DNA of 64,000 nucleotides from positions 62,001 through 126,000 of the forward strand of contig MKWE01000014.1 in assembly GCA_001899585.1 (NCBI GenBank). Reading direction: 5' to 3'. This DNA is from Rhodospirillales bacterium 70-18 (GTDB lineage Bacteria; Pseudomonadota; Alphaproteobacteria; Acetobacterales; Acetobacteraceae). The notes beneath the pieces were generated by a model that searched no databases, was not told the origin of the DNA, and saw only the letters and a list, made by a program, of their open reading frames with translations. Positions 16,652 through 26,237 of the stretch are shown in pieces. The position numbers and the translations under genes were made by a program. Position 1 is the stretch's first letter, and every line of letters starts with the position of its first letter.

Positions 16652-18628
16652 ATGTCGGCTGTATCTCCGCAAGACCCGCAAAACCGGGCCGGCCACCGCT
16701 CCGTGGCGCTGGTCGGGCCATATGGCAGCGGCAAATCCACCTTGTTCGAGGCACTCCTGGCCGCCGCCGGCCAGCCGGTCCGCCGCGCCGCCGACCCCCG
16801 TGCGCGCCGCGCCGGCAGCGAATTGCGGCTGGCCCATTGCAGCTACCTGGACGATCCATGGTCGCTGGTGGATTGCCCCGGCTCGGTGGAATTCGCCTAC
16901 GAGGCGCAGTGCGCGCTGGCGGTGGTGGATGCGGCGGTGGTGGTGTGCGACCCCGATCCGGCGCGGGCGCTGACGGTGGCGCCGATCCTGCGGCTGCTGG
17001 AAACAATGCAGGTGCCGCATCTCGTCTTCGTCAACCGCATCGACACGCTGGCCGGGCGGGTGCGCGACACGCTGGCGGCGCTGCAGGCATATTCGCGCGC
17101 GCCGCTGGTGCTGCGCCAGGTGCCGATCCGCAGCGGCGAGACCGTGAGCGGCTATGTCGATGTGGTCAGCGAGCGGGCCTATCGCTACCGGCGCGGCCAG
17201 GAATCCGAGATGATCCAGCTTCCCGCCGCCATGCGCGACCGCGAGGTGGAGGCGCGCGACGTGCTGCTGGAGGTGCTGGCCGACCACGACGACGCCTTGA
17301 TGGAAAAGATCCTGGAGGACATCGCCCCCAGCACCGCCGAAATCTACGCCCAGTTGCGCCGCGACCTCGCCGAGGACCGGGTGGTGGAGGTGCTGCTGGG
17401 CGCGGCCGAGCACGCGCACGGGGTACGTCGGCTGTGGAAGGCGCTGCGCCACGACGTGCCGGCCGCGGCCGCCACCGCCGCCCGGCACGGCATCGCGCCG
17501 GAGGGCGAGGCGCTGGGCCAGGTGTTCAAGTCCAGCCATGTCGGCCATGCCGGCAAGCAGTCGCTGGCGCGGGTCTGGCGCGGCACGCTCACCGACGGCA
17601 TGACGCTGAACGGCACGCGGCTCGGCGGCATCCTGCGGCTGCCCGGCGGCGAGCCGGCCAAGGCGGCCCAGGCGGAGGCCGGCGAACTGGTGGCGCTGGG
17701 CCGGCTGGACGGCGTGCCGACCGGCGCCACGCTCTCGGCCAGCGGGGCCGCCCCTGCCCTGCCCTGGCCGATGCCGCCCGCGCCCGTGCACGCGCTGGCG
17801 ATCGCCACCGAGCAGCGCAGCGACGACGTGAAGCTGTCCGGCGCGCTGCAGAAGCTGCTGGAGGAAGACCCCGCCCTGGCCCTGACCCACGACGCGCAGA
17901 CCGGCGAGACGGTGCTGCACGGCCAGGGCGAAATGCACCTCAACGCCGCCGTGGAGCGGCTGACCCGCGGCTACGCCCTCAAGCTGGCCACCGCCCGCCC
18001 GGCGGTGCCGTTCAAGGAGACCATCCGCCAGAAGGTGCAGCAGCACGCCCGCCTGAAGCGGCAGACCGGCGGCCACGGCCAGTTCGCCGACGTGACGCTG
18101 GACATCGCGCCGCGCGCCCGTGGCGAGGGCTTCCTGTTCACCGACCGCATCACCGGCGGCGTGGTGCCCAAGCAGTATATCCCGGCCGTCGGCGAGGCGG
18201 CCGAGGAGGCGGCGCGCAAGGGGCCGCTGGGCAACCCGGTGGTGGATATCGTGGTGACGCTGGTGGACGGCACCTTCCACAGCGTCGACAGTTCCGACAT
18301 GGCCTTCCGCACCGCCGCCCGCATGGCCATGCAGGAGGGGCTGGCGCGCGCCGAGCCGGTGCTGCTGGAGCCGGTCGACCATGTGACCGTGACGGTGCCG
18401 AACGCCTACACCGCCAGCGCCCAACGCCTGCTCTCCGGCCGGCGCGGGCGCATCCTGGGCTATGCCGAGAACCCGGCCGCCCCCGGCTGGGACGACGTGG
18501 AGGCGCAGGTGCCGCAGGCCGAGTTGCAGGACCTGATCATCGAGCTGCGATCGCAGACCATGGGGCTGGGCAGCTATCGGCGGCGGTTCGACCATCTGGC
18601 GGAGTCGAATGGGCGGGCCAAGGGATAA
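16652..18628 (+). CDS. elongation factor G-like GTPase (EF-G paralogue)
   Basis: 658 residues, somewhat shorter than canonical EF-G. P-loop GPYGSGKST near residue 23, DCPGSVEF as the switch-II DxxG region, FVNRIDT as the NKxD equivalent (degenerate), then domains II-V with GQGEMHLNAAVERL, a domain IV block GGHGQFADV and a C-terminal SYRRRFDHLAE. The altered NKxD and the lack of str-operon context point to the EF-G-like group (COG0480 paralogues), not the main translocase. The ATG at 16652 has a G-rich site; an earlier in-frame ATG at 16580 is less likely. Confidence 0.83.
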   Translation: MSAVSPQDPQNRAGHRSVALVGPYGSGKSTLFEALLAAAGQPVRRAADPRARRAGSELRLAHCSYLDDPWSLVDCPGSVEFAYEAQCALAVVDAAVVVCDPDPARALTVAPILRLLETMQVPHLVFVNRIDTLAGRVRDTLAALQAYSRAPLVLRQVPIRSGETVSGYVDVVSERAYRYRRGQESEMIQLPAAMRDREVEARDVLLEVLADHDDALMEKILEDIAPSTAEIYAQLRRDLAEDRVVEVLLGAAEHAHGVRRLWKALRHDVPAAAATAARHGIAPEGEALGQVFKSSHVGHAGKQSLARVWRGTLTDGMTLNGTRLGGILRLPGGEPAKAAQAEAGELVALGRLDGVPTGATLSASGAAPALPWPMPPAPVHALAIATEQRSDDVKLSGALQKLLEEDPALALTHDAQTGETVLHGQGEMHLNAAVERLTRGYALKLATARPAVPFKETIRQKVQQHARLKRQTGGHGQFADVTLDIAPRARGEGFLFTDRITGGVVPKQYIPAVGEAAEEAARKGPLGNPVVDIVVTLVDGTFHSVDSSDMAFRTAARMAMQEGLARAEPVLLEPVDHVTVTVPNAYTASAQRLLSGRRGRILGYAENPAAPGWDDVEAQVPQAELQDLIIELRSQTMGLGSYRRRFDHLAESNGRAKG

Positions 18629-18633
18629 GGAAG

Positions 18634-18740
18634 TCTTCTTTTTGTGAACAAAAAGAAGAAAAAAACTTTTATTCGCTGGAGTCCCACCACCGAGACTCCA
18701 GCGAATAAAAGTTTTTTGGTTCTTTTTTCAAAAAAGAACC
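18634..18740. terminator. three consecutive perfect hairpins, bidirectional terminator cluster
   Basis: Between convergent EF-G-like and otsA genes: (1) 12-bp arms 18634-18645/18648-18659; (2) 24-bp arms 18660-18683/18694-18717 with a 10-base loop and A/T runs at both ends; (3) 11-bp arms 18718-18728/18730-18740 around a single C, with central T6/A6. All three are perfectly paired. The T-runs are correctly placed to end transcription from both sides. The AT-rich design contrasts sharply with the surrounding GC-rich sequence. Confidence 0.85.
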
Positions 18741-18749
18741 CTTGCTCCC

Positions 18750-20075
18750 TTACCTCTCCAAATCGCCCAGAAACCGCCGCGCCCAGTCCGCCGCGGTATT
18801 GCCCAGCACGGCGGCGTTCATCCGCTGCCACCCGCGGATGCGTTCGGCCGCCCCCATGGTCAGCGCCAGATGCAGCGCCTCGGCGATCTCGTCGGGGTCG
18901 TAGGGGTTGATCAGGATCGCGTCGGAAAGCTCCTGCGCCGCGCCGGCGAAGCGGGAGAGCACCAGCGCGCCGGGGTTTTCCGGGTCCTGCGCCGCCACGT
19001 ATTCCTTGGCCACCAGGTTCATGCCGTCGCGCAGCGGCGTCACCAGCCCGACGCGGGCCAGCCGCAGATAGCCGGCCAGCGTGGCGCGGCTGACCGTGCG
19101 GGTGAGGAAGCGCAGCGGCATCCAGTCCACATCGGCGTGCTCGCCGTTGATCCGCCCGGCCATCTCGTACAGCTCGCGCCGCAGCGTGCGGTATTGCGAT
19201 ACGTCGCCGCGCGAGACCGGGGCGATCTGCAGCATGGTCACCCGGGCGTGGTGCTCGGGAAAGCGGCGCAGCAGGCGCTCATAGCCGGCCAGCCGCTCGG
19301 GCAGGCCCTTGGAATAGTCCAGCCGGTCCACGCCGAGGATCAGGGCCCGCCCCGCCAGGCTGTCAAGCAGGCGCCGCGCCTCCGGCCCCGCGGCGGCGCG
19401 GCGGGCGGCGGCGGCGAATGCGACCGGATCGATGCCGATCGGGTAGGCGCGCGCCCGCACGGCGACGCCCTGGGCCGACAGCATGGCGTTGAGATTGTCC
19501 GCGTCGGTCTGCGTCTGCATGCCGATCACGTCGTAGCAGCCGAGATCGGCCAGCAATTCGCCGGCCTGCGGCAGGCAGTCGAACAGTTGCGGCGCCGGGA
19601 ACGGCACATGCAGGAAAAACCCGATGCGCCGCGTCACCCCCCGGTCGCGCAGCATGCGGCCGAGCGGGATGAGCTGGTAGTCGTGCACCCAGATGGTGTC
19701 GTCCGGCCGCAGCAGCCCCACCAGCGCATCGGCGAACTGGGCGTTGACGGCGCGATAGGCGGCCTGGTCCTCGCGGCGGAACAGCGTCAGCCCGACGCGC
19801 GAATGCAGCAGCGGCCACAGCGTGCTGTTGGAATAGCCCTCGTAATAGCCCCGGAAGGCGGTGGCCGGGATGTCGATGGTGGCGAAGGTGACGTTGCCCT
19901 GGGTGACGACCTGCGGCCCCGGCCCGGCCGCCCCGTCATGCGCGCCGGACCAGCCGAACCACATGGTCTCGCGGGTGCGAATGGCCTCGTTGAGGGCGAT
20001 GGCCAGGCCGCCGGCCGGCTGGGTGCGTTCGCGCGGCCTGGGAACTCGGTTCGATACGATAATCAATCGCGACAT
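18750..20075 (-). CDS. otsA: trehalose-6-phosphate synthase
   Basis: 441 residues of glycosyltransferase family 20, close to the usual 450-480. Start chosen at the ATG giving [12 protein letters not shown]; the following [38 protein letters not shown] and GMNLVAKEY blocks are diagnostic for UDP-glucose and glucose-6-phosphate binding. It makes trehalose-6-phosphate in the cytoplasm. No otsB phosphatase gene lies next to it within the window. Confidence 0.93.
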   Translation of the reverse strand: MSRLIIVSNRVPRPRERTQPAGGLAIALNEAIRTRETMWFGWSGAHDGAAGPGPQVVTQGNVTFATIDIPATAFRGYYEGYSNSTLWPLLHSRVGLTLFRREDQAAYRAVNAQFADALVGLLRPDDTIWVHDYQLIPLGRMLRDRGVTRRIGFFLHVPFPAPQLFDCLPQAGELLADLGCYDVIGMQTQTDADNLNAMLSAQGVAVRARAYPIGIDPVAFAAAARRAAAGPEARRLLDSLAGRALILGVDRLDYSKGLPERLAGYERLLRRFPEHHARVTMLQIAPVSRGDVSQYRTLRRELYEMAGRINGEHADVDWMPLRFLTRTVSRATLAGYLRLARVGLVTPLRDGMNLVAKEYVAAQDPENPGALVLSRFAGAAQELSDAILINPYDPDEIAEALHLALTMGAAERIRGWQRMNAAVLGNTAADWARRFLGDLER

Positions 20076-20216
20076 GATACAGGATCGCCCGTGACGAAAG
20101 TCTACAGGGGCACTACGCGCCAACGCGGCGCATAATGCGGCGAAGCTTGTATCATATCATGGCGCGGCGTGGTTTGGCCAATACACGCGGTTTGGCGAGG
20201 GTTCCGCCGTGGATGT

Positions 20217-21719
20217 CTAGCCGCCCGCCTGCCAGCCGCCGCCCAATGCCTTGTACAGCGCCACCATGTTGGTGGAGACGGTGGTGGTGCTGTCGGTCAG
20301 GTCCTGCTCGGCCGCCAGCAAGGCGCGCTGGGCGGTCAGCACCTGCAGGAAGTCGGTCACCCCCTGCGCGTAGCGGTCGCGCGCCAGGGCCAGCGCGCGG
20401 CGGTTCTGCTGCACCGCGATTTCCAGCTGCGCGCGCCGGCGCTGCTCCGCGCCATAGGCGGTCAGCGCGTTGTCCACTTCGTGCAGCGCGCCCAGCACGG
20501 TGCGCTGGTACAGGATCGCCGCCTCCTGCTGCTGCGCCTCGCGCAGTTCCAGCGTGCGGGTGCGCCGCCCGCCGTCGAAGATCGGCAGGCTGACGGTGGG
20601 CCCGATCGAGTAGGCCAGCGCCGCCCACTGGCCGAGATTCGCCACCTGCAACCCCTGGATCATGCCGTTGCCGCCCAGCGTGATGCGCGGATAGAAATCC
20701 GCAGTGGCGACGCCGATGCCGGCGGTGGCGGCATGCAGCACCGCCTCGGCGCGGCGGATGTCGGGGCGGCGGCGGGCCAGTTCGCTGGGCACGCCCACCG
20801 GCACGCGCGGCGGCACTGGCGGCACCGCGCGGGGGGCCGCCAGTTCCACCGTCAGCGCCTGCGGCGCCTCGCCCAGCAGCAGCCCCAGCGCGTTGCCGAA
20901 CTCGCTCTGCTGCTGCTCCAGCCCCGGGATCTCGGCCTGGATGGTGGCCACCTGCGCGGCGGCGTTGGCCACGTCCAGGTCGGTGGTCAGGCCGCCGGCG
21001 GCGCGCGCCTGGGTGAGTTGCAGGCTCTGGCGCGAGCTTTCCAGGTTCTGGCGGGTGATCTGCAGCTTGCGCTGCACGCCGCGCAGCCGGACATAGGCGC
21101 GCGCTAGCTCGGCCTCGGCGGTGACCATCACATCGCGGCCGGATTCCTCGGTGGCGGTCAGCTGCGCCGCCGACTGCTCCACGCCGCGGCGCACATGGCC
21201 CCAGAAATCCAGCTCCCAGGTGGCGTCGAAGCCGTACTGGAACAGGTCGTACGGCTCGCGCAGCCGGGTGGGCGAGGTCAGCGACTGGGTGCCCTTGCGG
21301 CTCTGCTGCACGCGCGCGTAGCTGGCGTCGGCATTCACCGCCGGCAGCCCGCCCGCCTGGGTCACGCCGAGTTCGGCCCGCGCCTCGGTCACCCGCAGCG
21401 CGGCGACGCGCACATCCAGGTTCGCCTTGGCCAGCCGCTCCTCCATCGCGGTCAGCAGCGGGTCGCCCAGCAGCTTCCACCATTGCGGATCGACCGGCTC
21501 GGCCACCGTCACGCTGGGCTGGGCGGGTGCCGCCTCGGTGAAGGATTTCGGCGACCACCAGGCGGTGGGGGAGGTGAAATTCGGTCCCAGCGCGGCGCAG
21601 CCGGACAGCAGGATGGCCAGGAGCGGAACGGGCAGCAGCGCGGTGGCGCGACGGACGGGGCGGGGCAAGGTCACGCCTGGAACTCCTCGGATGCGACTCC
21701 AGCCTAGCGTAGCCCGCAT
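20217..21719 (-). CDS. outer-membrane efflux lipoprotein, NodT/OprM (TolC-like) family
   Basis: 500 residues. Signal and lipobox LLAILLSGCAALGPNF place the lipidated Cys near residue 41; the in-frame start used may be too early and a GTG about 15 residues on is possible. The two OEP repeats (helical, about 60-260 and 270-480) carry the typical PxVNADASY, RRPDIRRAEA and AYSIGPTVSLPIFDGGRR blocks. It would be the outer channel of an RND tripartite pump, but no pump or membrane-fusion gene is adjacent, so the partner is encoded elsewhere. Confidence 0.88.
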   Translation of the reverse strand: MRATLGWSRIRGVPGVTLPRPVRRATALLPVPLLAILLSGCAALGPNFTSPTAWWSPKSFTEAAPAQPSVTVAEPVDPQWWKLLGDPLLTAMEERLAKANLDVRVAALRVTEARAELGVTQAGGLPAVNADASYARVQQSRKGTQSLTSPTRLREPYDLFQYGFDATWELDFWGHVRRGVEQSAAQLTATEESGRDVMVTAEAELARAYVRLRGVQRKLQITRQNLESSRQSLQLTQARAAGGLTTDLDVANAAAQVATIQAEIPGLEQQQSEFGNALGLLLGEAPQALTVELAAPRAVPPVPPRVPVGVPSELARRRPDIRRAEAVLHAATAGIGVATADFYPRITLGGNGMIQGLQVANLGQWAALAYSIGPTVSLPIFDGGRRTRTLELREAQQQEAAILYQRTVLGALHEVDNALTAYGAEQRRRAQLEIAVQQNRRALALARDRYAQGVTDFLQVLTAQRALLAAEQDLTDSTTTVSTNMVALYKALGGGWQAGG

Positions 21720-21822
21720 CGGCGGGGGGTCAACGCGCGGCGGCGCGGCCGGGGGCGGCCATGCAGTCAGCGCAGGGATACAACTGGAGGTTTTGTGCTA
21801 CGTCCGACGTGTCGTAAATTCG

Positions 21823-21887
21823 ATCCTATGTAGGATAAATTCGAATTTTCGACTCAATGGAGCAAACTTAATACGTTGGTACGTATT
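21823..21887. promoter_or_regulatory. two AT-rich palindromes upstream of the PEP-CTERM gene
   Basis: ATCCTATGTAGGAT (21823-21836) is a perfect palindrome. A 7-bp perfect inverted repeat AATACGT/ACGTATT (21870-21876, 21881-21887) follows. Both lie in a 263-base, unusually AT-rich gap between two divergent genes, where promoters for both would sit. Regulator binding is inference. Confidence 0.4.
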
Positions 21888-21982
21888 TTCCGCTAGCTGG
21901 ACACCATGAGCACCACGCATCGCCGTCCCACGCCTCCGTCGCGCCGCATCGCGGCCCCTCCCGCCCGCCCGGAGCGGCTGAC

Positions 21983-22696
21983 GTGACCGGCTGCACCCCG
22001 ATACCGCCGGTCCTGCACGCGGCCGCGCCAGTGGTGCGGCAGGCGGCACGCAGGCACGTGCATTATGCGGTGAGCCACCGGGCCGGCGCGGTGGCCGGGC
22101 ATCACCCGGTCACCGGCCATGCCGTGCCGCATGTGCCGGTGGCGCGGCGGTTCCACCCCAGGCCGCATGCCCCCGCCCACCCGGCGGTCGATACCGGCGG
22201 CTGCCCCGTCAACACGGCGACCAGCCAGTTGCGCGCCGCCCCCGCCGGCCTGCCCGACGCGCCGGGAACCACCTCGCCCCCGCTCGAAACCAGCCAATTG
22301 GGGACCAATGCGCTAGGGCCCACCGCGCTGGGGCCGGGCGGCACGCGGCTGGCGGTGCTCGGGTTGGGCGGCGCCGGGGTCGGGGTGGCGTTCGCAACGG
22401 CGCTCGGCACGTCCCATCCCGGCCCGTCCCATCCCGGCTCGTCCCATCCCGGCTCGTCCCATCCCGGCTCATCCGTCCCCGGCTCCTTCACGCCCGGCGA
22501 GCTCGACCCCGGCGGCCCCTATCCCGGCAGCGGGGGGCCAGGGGGCGGGGGGCCAGGCGGTGGCGCACCAACGCTGGTGGTCAACGACCAGCCTCCCGGC
22601 CAGGTCAGGGTGCCGGAACCCTCGGCCATGCTGGTGCTGGCGACCGCCCTGCTCGCCCTGGCGCTGGCCCGCTGGCGCGCCCGCCGGCGGGGCTGA
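21983..22696 (+). CDS. PEP-CTERM sorting-signal protein with Ser-His-Pro-Gly repeats
   Basis: 237 residues from a GTG; I see no better start and no signal peptide, so the true N-terminus is uncertain. The C-terminus is a clear PEP-CTERM tag: VPEPSAM, then a hydrophobic run LVLATALLALALA and a basic end RWRARRRG. Such proteins are handled by exosortase for export or surface sorting, usually with exopolysaccharide. The middle has five PGS/SHPG repeats and a glycine-rich stretch; the N-terminal half is His/Pro/Ala-rich. No exosortase gene in the window. A 26-codon ORF ends on top of the GTG, which could reflect coupling or chance. Confidence 0.65.
   Translation: MTGCTPIPPVLHAAAPVVRQAARRHVHYAVSHRAGAVAGHHPVTGHAVPHVPVARRFHPRPHAPAHPAVDTGGCPVNTATSQLRAAPAGLPDAPGTTSPPLETSQLGTNALGPTALGPGGTRLAVLGLGGAGVGVAFATALGTSHPGPSHPGSSHPGSSHPGSSVPGSFTPGELDPGGPYPGSGGPGGGGPGGGAPTLVVNDQPPGQVRVPEPSAMLVLATALLALALARWRARRRG
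22411..22485 (+). repeat. five 15-bp tandem repeats in the PEP-CTERM gene
   Basis: Four near-identical GTCCCATCCCGGCTC units (the first ends CCC) plus a fifth degenerate unit. They keep the frame and encode the SHPGS repeats. The pattern suggests recent slippage or unequal exchange. Confidence 0.85.
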
Positions 22697-22757
22697 CCGC
22701 CCCCGCGATTGCGCCGGCGCCCCGGAGCGGCTGAAATAGCCGCCTGGAGGGCCACAC

Positions 22758-24203
22758 ATGTCCGACGAGCTGATCCGGCTGACCGCCACCGAGGCGGTGG
22801 CCCGCCTGAAACGCGGCGAGATCTCGCCGCTGGAGCTGGTCGAGGCCGCGGCCGCGCGGATCGCCGCCGTCGACGGCGCGGTGAACGCCCTGCCGACCTT
22901 GTGCCTGGACCGCGCCCGCGCCCATGCGCGCGAGCTGATGGCCGGGCGGCGGCGGGAGGCCGAGGGCGAGCCCGGCTGGCTCGCCGGCCTGCCGGTAGCG
23001 ATCAAGGACCTGGCCGACGTGGCCGGCGTGCGCACCACCTACGGCTCGCCGATCTTCCGCGACCATGTGCCGGAGCGCTCGCACCCGCTGGTGGAGCGGA
23101 TCGAGCGCAAGGGCGGCATCGTCATCGGCAAGTCCAACACGCCGGAATTCGGCGCCGGCGGCAATACCTTCAATGAGGTGTTCGGCCGCACCCTCAACCC
23201 CTGGAACACCGCGCTCACCTGCGGCGGCAGCACCGGCGGCGGCGCGGTGGCGCTGGCCACCGGGCAGGTTTGGCTGGCGCATGGCTCGGACCACGGCGGC
23301 AGCCTGCGCGGGCCGGCGACGCTCTGCTCGGTGGTGGGCCTGCGCGCCTCGCCGGGGCGGGTGACGCGCGGCACCAGCAACAACCTGTTCTCGCCGCTGT
23401 CGGTGCAGGGGCCGATGGCGCGCACCATCCCCGACCTCGCGCTGGCGCTGGACACCATGGCCGGCCACGACCCGCTCGACCCGCTGACCTTCGACGCACC
23501 GGCCCAGAGCTTCACCCAGGCGGTGGCGCAGGCGCGCGGCGGGCTGCGGGTGGCGTTCACCGCCAATTATGGCGGCCGCCTGCCGGTGGACCGCGAGACG
23601 CGCGAGATCTGCGCCCGCGAGGTGCGCAGGTTCGAGGCCGCCGGCTGCACGGTGACCGAGGATTTCCCCGAGCTGGGGCCGGTGGAGGACGTGTTCCTGG
23701 CCCTGCGCAGCCAGCATTTCGTGGTCGATCGCGAATTGCAGATCCAGGCCCATCGCGCGCAGTTCAAGCCGGACATCATCTGGAACACCGAGCAGGGGCT
23801 GGCGCAGTCCGCCAGCCGGCTGGCCTGGGCGGAGCGCGAGCGGGCCGCGCTGTACCGGCGCTTCGCGGCCTTCTTCCAGCGCTACGACGTGCTGGTGACG
23901 CCCGGCTCCGCCACCCCCGCGTGGGACGTGGCGCTGCGGGCGCGCGACGTGGTGGACGGGGTGAAGCTCACCAACTATATCGCCGGCAGCGCGCTGACCT
24001 CGGCGATCACGCTGACATCCTGCCCGGCCGTGGCGGTGCCCTGCGGGTTCGACCGGTTCGGCCGGCCGGTGGGGCTGCAGATCGTCGCCCCGGCGCGCGG
24101 CGAGGCGGCGGCGCTGGCGGCGGCGGCGCTGTTCGAACAGGCGATCGGGCTGGACCGGCTGCTGCCGATCGACCCGCGCGCGGGGGAGGTTCCACCCGAA
24201 TGA
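22758..24203 (+). CDS. amidase (amidase signature family)
   Basis: 481 residues. The Ser-cisSer-Lys triad is visible: K83 in PVAIKDLADV, S158 in CGGSTGGGAV and nucleophile S182 in DHGGSLRGPA, with the normal 24-residue spacing of the two serines. It hydrolyses an amide to acid and ammonia; the substrate is not evident. It is the first gene of a five-gene unit in which each gene overlaps the next (4-base ATGA with the aldolase gene), so these products probably share one pathway. The gatCAB genes are absent, so GatA is unlikely. Confidence 0.9.
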   Translation: MSDELIRLTATEAVARLKRGEISPLELVEAAAARIAAVDGAVNALPTLCLDRARAHARELMAGRRREAEGEPGWLAGLPVAIKDLADVAGVRTTYGSPIFRDHVPERSHPLVERIERKGGIVIGKSNTPEFGAGGNTFNEVFGRTLNPWNTALTCGGSTGGGAVALATGQVWLAHGSDHGGSLRGPATLCSVVGLRASPGRVTRGTSNNLFSPLSVQGPMARTIPDLALALDTMAGHDPLDPLTFDAPAQSFTQAVAQARGGLRVAFTANYGGRLPVDRETREICAREVRRFEAAGCTVTEDFPELGPVEDVFLALRSQHFVVDRELQIQAHRAQFKPDIIWNTEQGLAQSASRLAWAERERAALYRRFAAFFQRYDVLVTPGSATPAWDVALRARDVVDGVKLTNYIAGSALTSAITLTSCPAVAVPCGFDRFGRPVGLQIVAPARGEAAALAAAALFEQAIGLDRLLPIDPRAGEVPPE

Positions 24204-24862
24204 GCACGATCCGGCGGCAATTGGCGGCGCTTTACAAGGATGTGGCGGCGCGCGGGCTGAACGAGGGCTCGTCGGGCAATGTCAGCGCCCGCGCCGGGCG
24301 CGGCATGCTGATCACCCCCACCGGCTGCACCGCCGCGACGGTCACGCCGAAATCGCTGGTGACGATGGGGCTGGACGGCACGTTCAAGGGACGGACCCGC
24401 CCCTCTTCGGAATGGGAGATGCACGCGGCGATCTACCGGGCGGCGCCGGAGGCGATGGTTATAGTGCATACGCATTCCGACCACGCAACAGCCCTGGCCT
24501 GCCTGAACCAGCCCCTGCCCGCCTTCCATTACGCCGTGCTGGCATTCGGCGGCGCCGAGGTGCGGGTGGCGCCCTACGTCACCTTCGGCACCGCGGCCCT
24601 GGCCGAGGCGGCGACCGAGGCGATCGCCGGGCGCACCGCCTGCCTGCTGGCCAATCACGGCATGATCTGCCATGGACGCAACGTCGCCGGGGCGCTGGCG
24701 GCCGCCCTGCTGCTGGAGACGCTGGCGCGGCAATACCTGATCGCGCGCGCCGCCGGCACGCCCCGGCTGTTGAGCGAGGACGAGATGGCGCAGGCTCGCC
24801 TGCGCTTTCGCAGCTACGGGCAGCAGCCCGAACGAGACAGGAAGAACGATGAACAAGACTGA
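24200..24862 (+). CDS. class II aldolase/adducin-family protein
   Basis: 220 residues. GSSGNVSAR near residue 22 (phosphate loop), PSSEWEMHAAIYRA, metal ligands HTHSDHA (near 92-98) and NHGMICHG mark the fuculose-1-phosphate aldolase-like zinc fold. The class includes aldolases, epimerases and decarboxylases, and the reaction here is not determined. Start ATG overlaps the amidase stop by 4 bases; the end overlaps the M20 gene by 14. Confidence 0.85.
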   Translation: MSTIRRQLAALYKDVAARGLNEGSSGNVSARAGRGMLITPTGCTAATVTPKSLVTMGLDGTFKGRTRPSSEWEMHAAIYRAAPEAMVIVHTHSDHATALACLNQPLPAFHYAVLAFGGAEVRVAPYVTFGTAALAEAATEAIAGRTACLLANHGMICHGRNVAGALAAALLLETLARQYLIARAAGTPRLLSEDEMAQARLRFRSYGQQPERDRKNDEQD

Positions 24863-26237
24863 GCAGGTGCTGGCCCATCTCGATGCCGGCTTCCCGGCCG
24901 CGCAGGCGCGCTGGATGGACTGGCTGCGCATTCCCAGCATCAGCGCCCAGCCGGCGCATGCGCCCGATTGCCGGCGCGCCGCCGAGCATGTGCGCGCCGA
25001 GCTGGAATCGCTCGGCTTCACCGCCACGCTGCGCGAGACGGCCGGGCATCCGGCGGTGGTGGCGCATCACCCGGGGCCGGGCGGCAACGCGCCGCACCTG
25101 CTGTATTATGGGCACTATGACGTCCAACCGGCTGATCCTGTTGAATTGTGGACGCACCCCCCGTTCGAGCCGACCGAGGTGGACGGCCCGCATGGCAAGC
25201 GCGTCTATGCGCGCGGCGCGGTGGACGACAAGGGCCAGGTATCGATGTGGCTGACCGCCTTCCGCGCCTGGGTGGAACAGGCCGGCACCCTGCCCTGCCG
25301 CGTGAGCGTGGTGATCGAGGGCGAGGAGGAGACCGGCAGCGTCAACTTCAAGCCCTTCGTGGTGGCCAACCGCGACGAGCTGCGCGCCGATGCCTGCATC
25401 ATCTCCGACACCGGCATGTGGGACATCGACACCCCGGCGATCAGCGCCAGCCTGCGCGGCATGACCTACATGGAAGTGACGCTGAAGGCCGCCAGCCGGG
25501 ACCTGCATTCGGGCATGTACGGCGGCTCGGCGCTGAACCCGATCAACGCGCTCACCCGCGCGCTGGGGCAGTTGAAGGACGACCAGGGCCGCATCCAGGT
25601 GCCGGGCTTCTACGACGGGGTGCAGGACATCGCCGCCGGCAAGGCCAACCAATGGGCCAGCCTGGGCTTCGACGAAAGCCGCTACCTGGGCGATATCGGC
25701 CTCTCGGTGCCCTCCGGCGAGGCCGGGCGCGGCCCGCTGGAGCGGCTATGGGCGCGGCCGACCGCCGATATCTGCGGCATCTGGGGCGGCTATACCGGGC
25801 CGGGCACCAAGACGGTGATCGCCGCCGAGGCCTCGGCCAAGGTGTCGTTCCGGCTGGTGCCGGGGCAGGACCCCGATGCCGTGGCCGAGGGGTTCAAGGC
25901 CTTCATGGCCGCCCGCGTGCCGGCCGACGCCAAGCTGGAATTCACCCTGTTCGGCGCCAGCCCGGGGCTGGAAATGGCCACCGACAGCCCGTTCATGCGC
26001 GCGGCCCAGGCGGCGCTGGCCGAGGAATACGGCAAGCCGGCGGTGCTGATCGGTTGCGGCGGGTCGATCCCGGTGGTGGACACCATCCGCAACGAGCTGG
26101 GCATGGACTGCGTGCTGATGGGCTTCGGCCTCGATGACGACCAGGTGCACAGCCCGAACGAGAAGTTCGAGGTGCGCTGCTTCCACCAGGGGGCCCGCAG
26201 CCACGCGCGGCTGCTGGGCAAGCTCGGCGGCGGGTGA
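24849..26237 (+). CDS. M20-family metallopeptidase (dipeptidase-like)
   Basis: 462 residues. Dinuclear Zn motifs: YYGHYDVQP (His), AVDDKGQ (bridging Asp), EGEEETGS (Glu pair), SDTGMW (Asp) and a C-terminal His in DDQVHSPNEKF. A dimerisation lid domain lies at about 205-320. The family includes carnosinases, carboxypeptidases and N-acyl-amino-acid hydrolases. With amidase and aldolase genes fused in one overlapping unit, catabolism of an amide-bearing small molecule is plausible but not proven. Confidence 0.9.
   Translation: MNKTEQVLAHLDAGFPAAQARWMDWLRIPSISAQPAHAPDCRRAAEHVRAELESLGFTATLRETAGHPAVVAHHPGPGGNAPHLLYYGHYDVQPADPVELWTHPPFEPTEVDGPHGKRVYARGAVDDKGQVSMWLTAFRAWVEQAGTLPCRVSVVIEGEEETGSVNFKPFVVANRDELRADACIISDTGMWDIDTPAISASLRGMTYMEVTLKAASRDLHSGMYGGSALNPINALTRALGQLKDDQGRIQVPGFYDGVQDIAAGKANQWASLGFDESRYLGDIGLSVPSGEAGRGPLERLWARPTADICGIWGGYTGPGTKTVIAAEASAKVSFRLVPGQDPDAVAEGFKAFMAARVPADAKLEFTLFGASPGLEMATDSPFMRAAQAALAEEYGKPAVLIGCGGSIPVVDTIRNELGMDCVLMGFGLDDDQVHSPNEKFEVRCFHQGARSHARLLGKLGGG

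Noticed and set aside
21906-21986. 26-codon ATG ORF ending on the GTG of the PEP-CTERM gene
   Set aside because: No ribosome-binding site and no similarity pattern; mentioned only as a possible coupling ORF.
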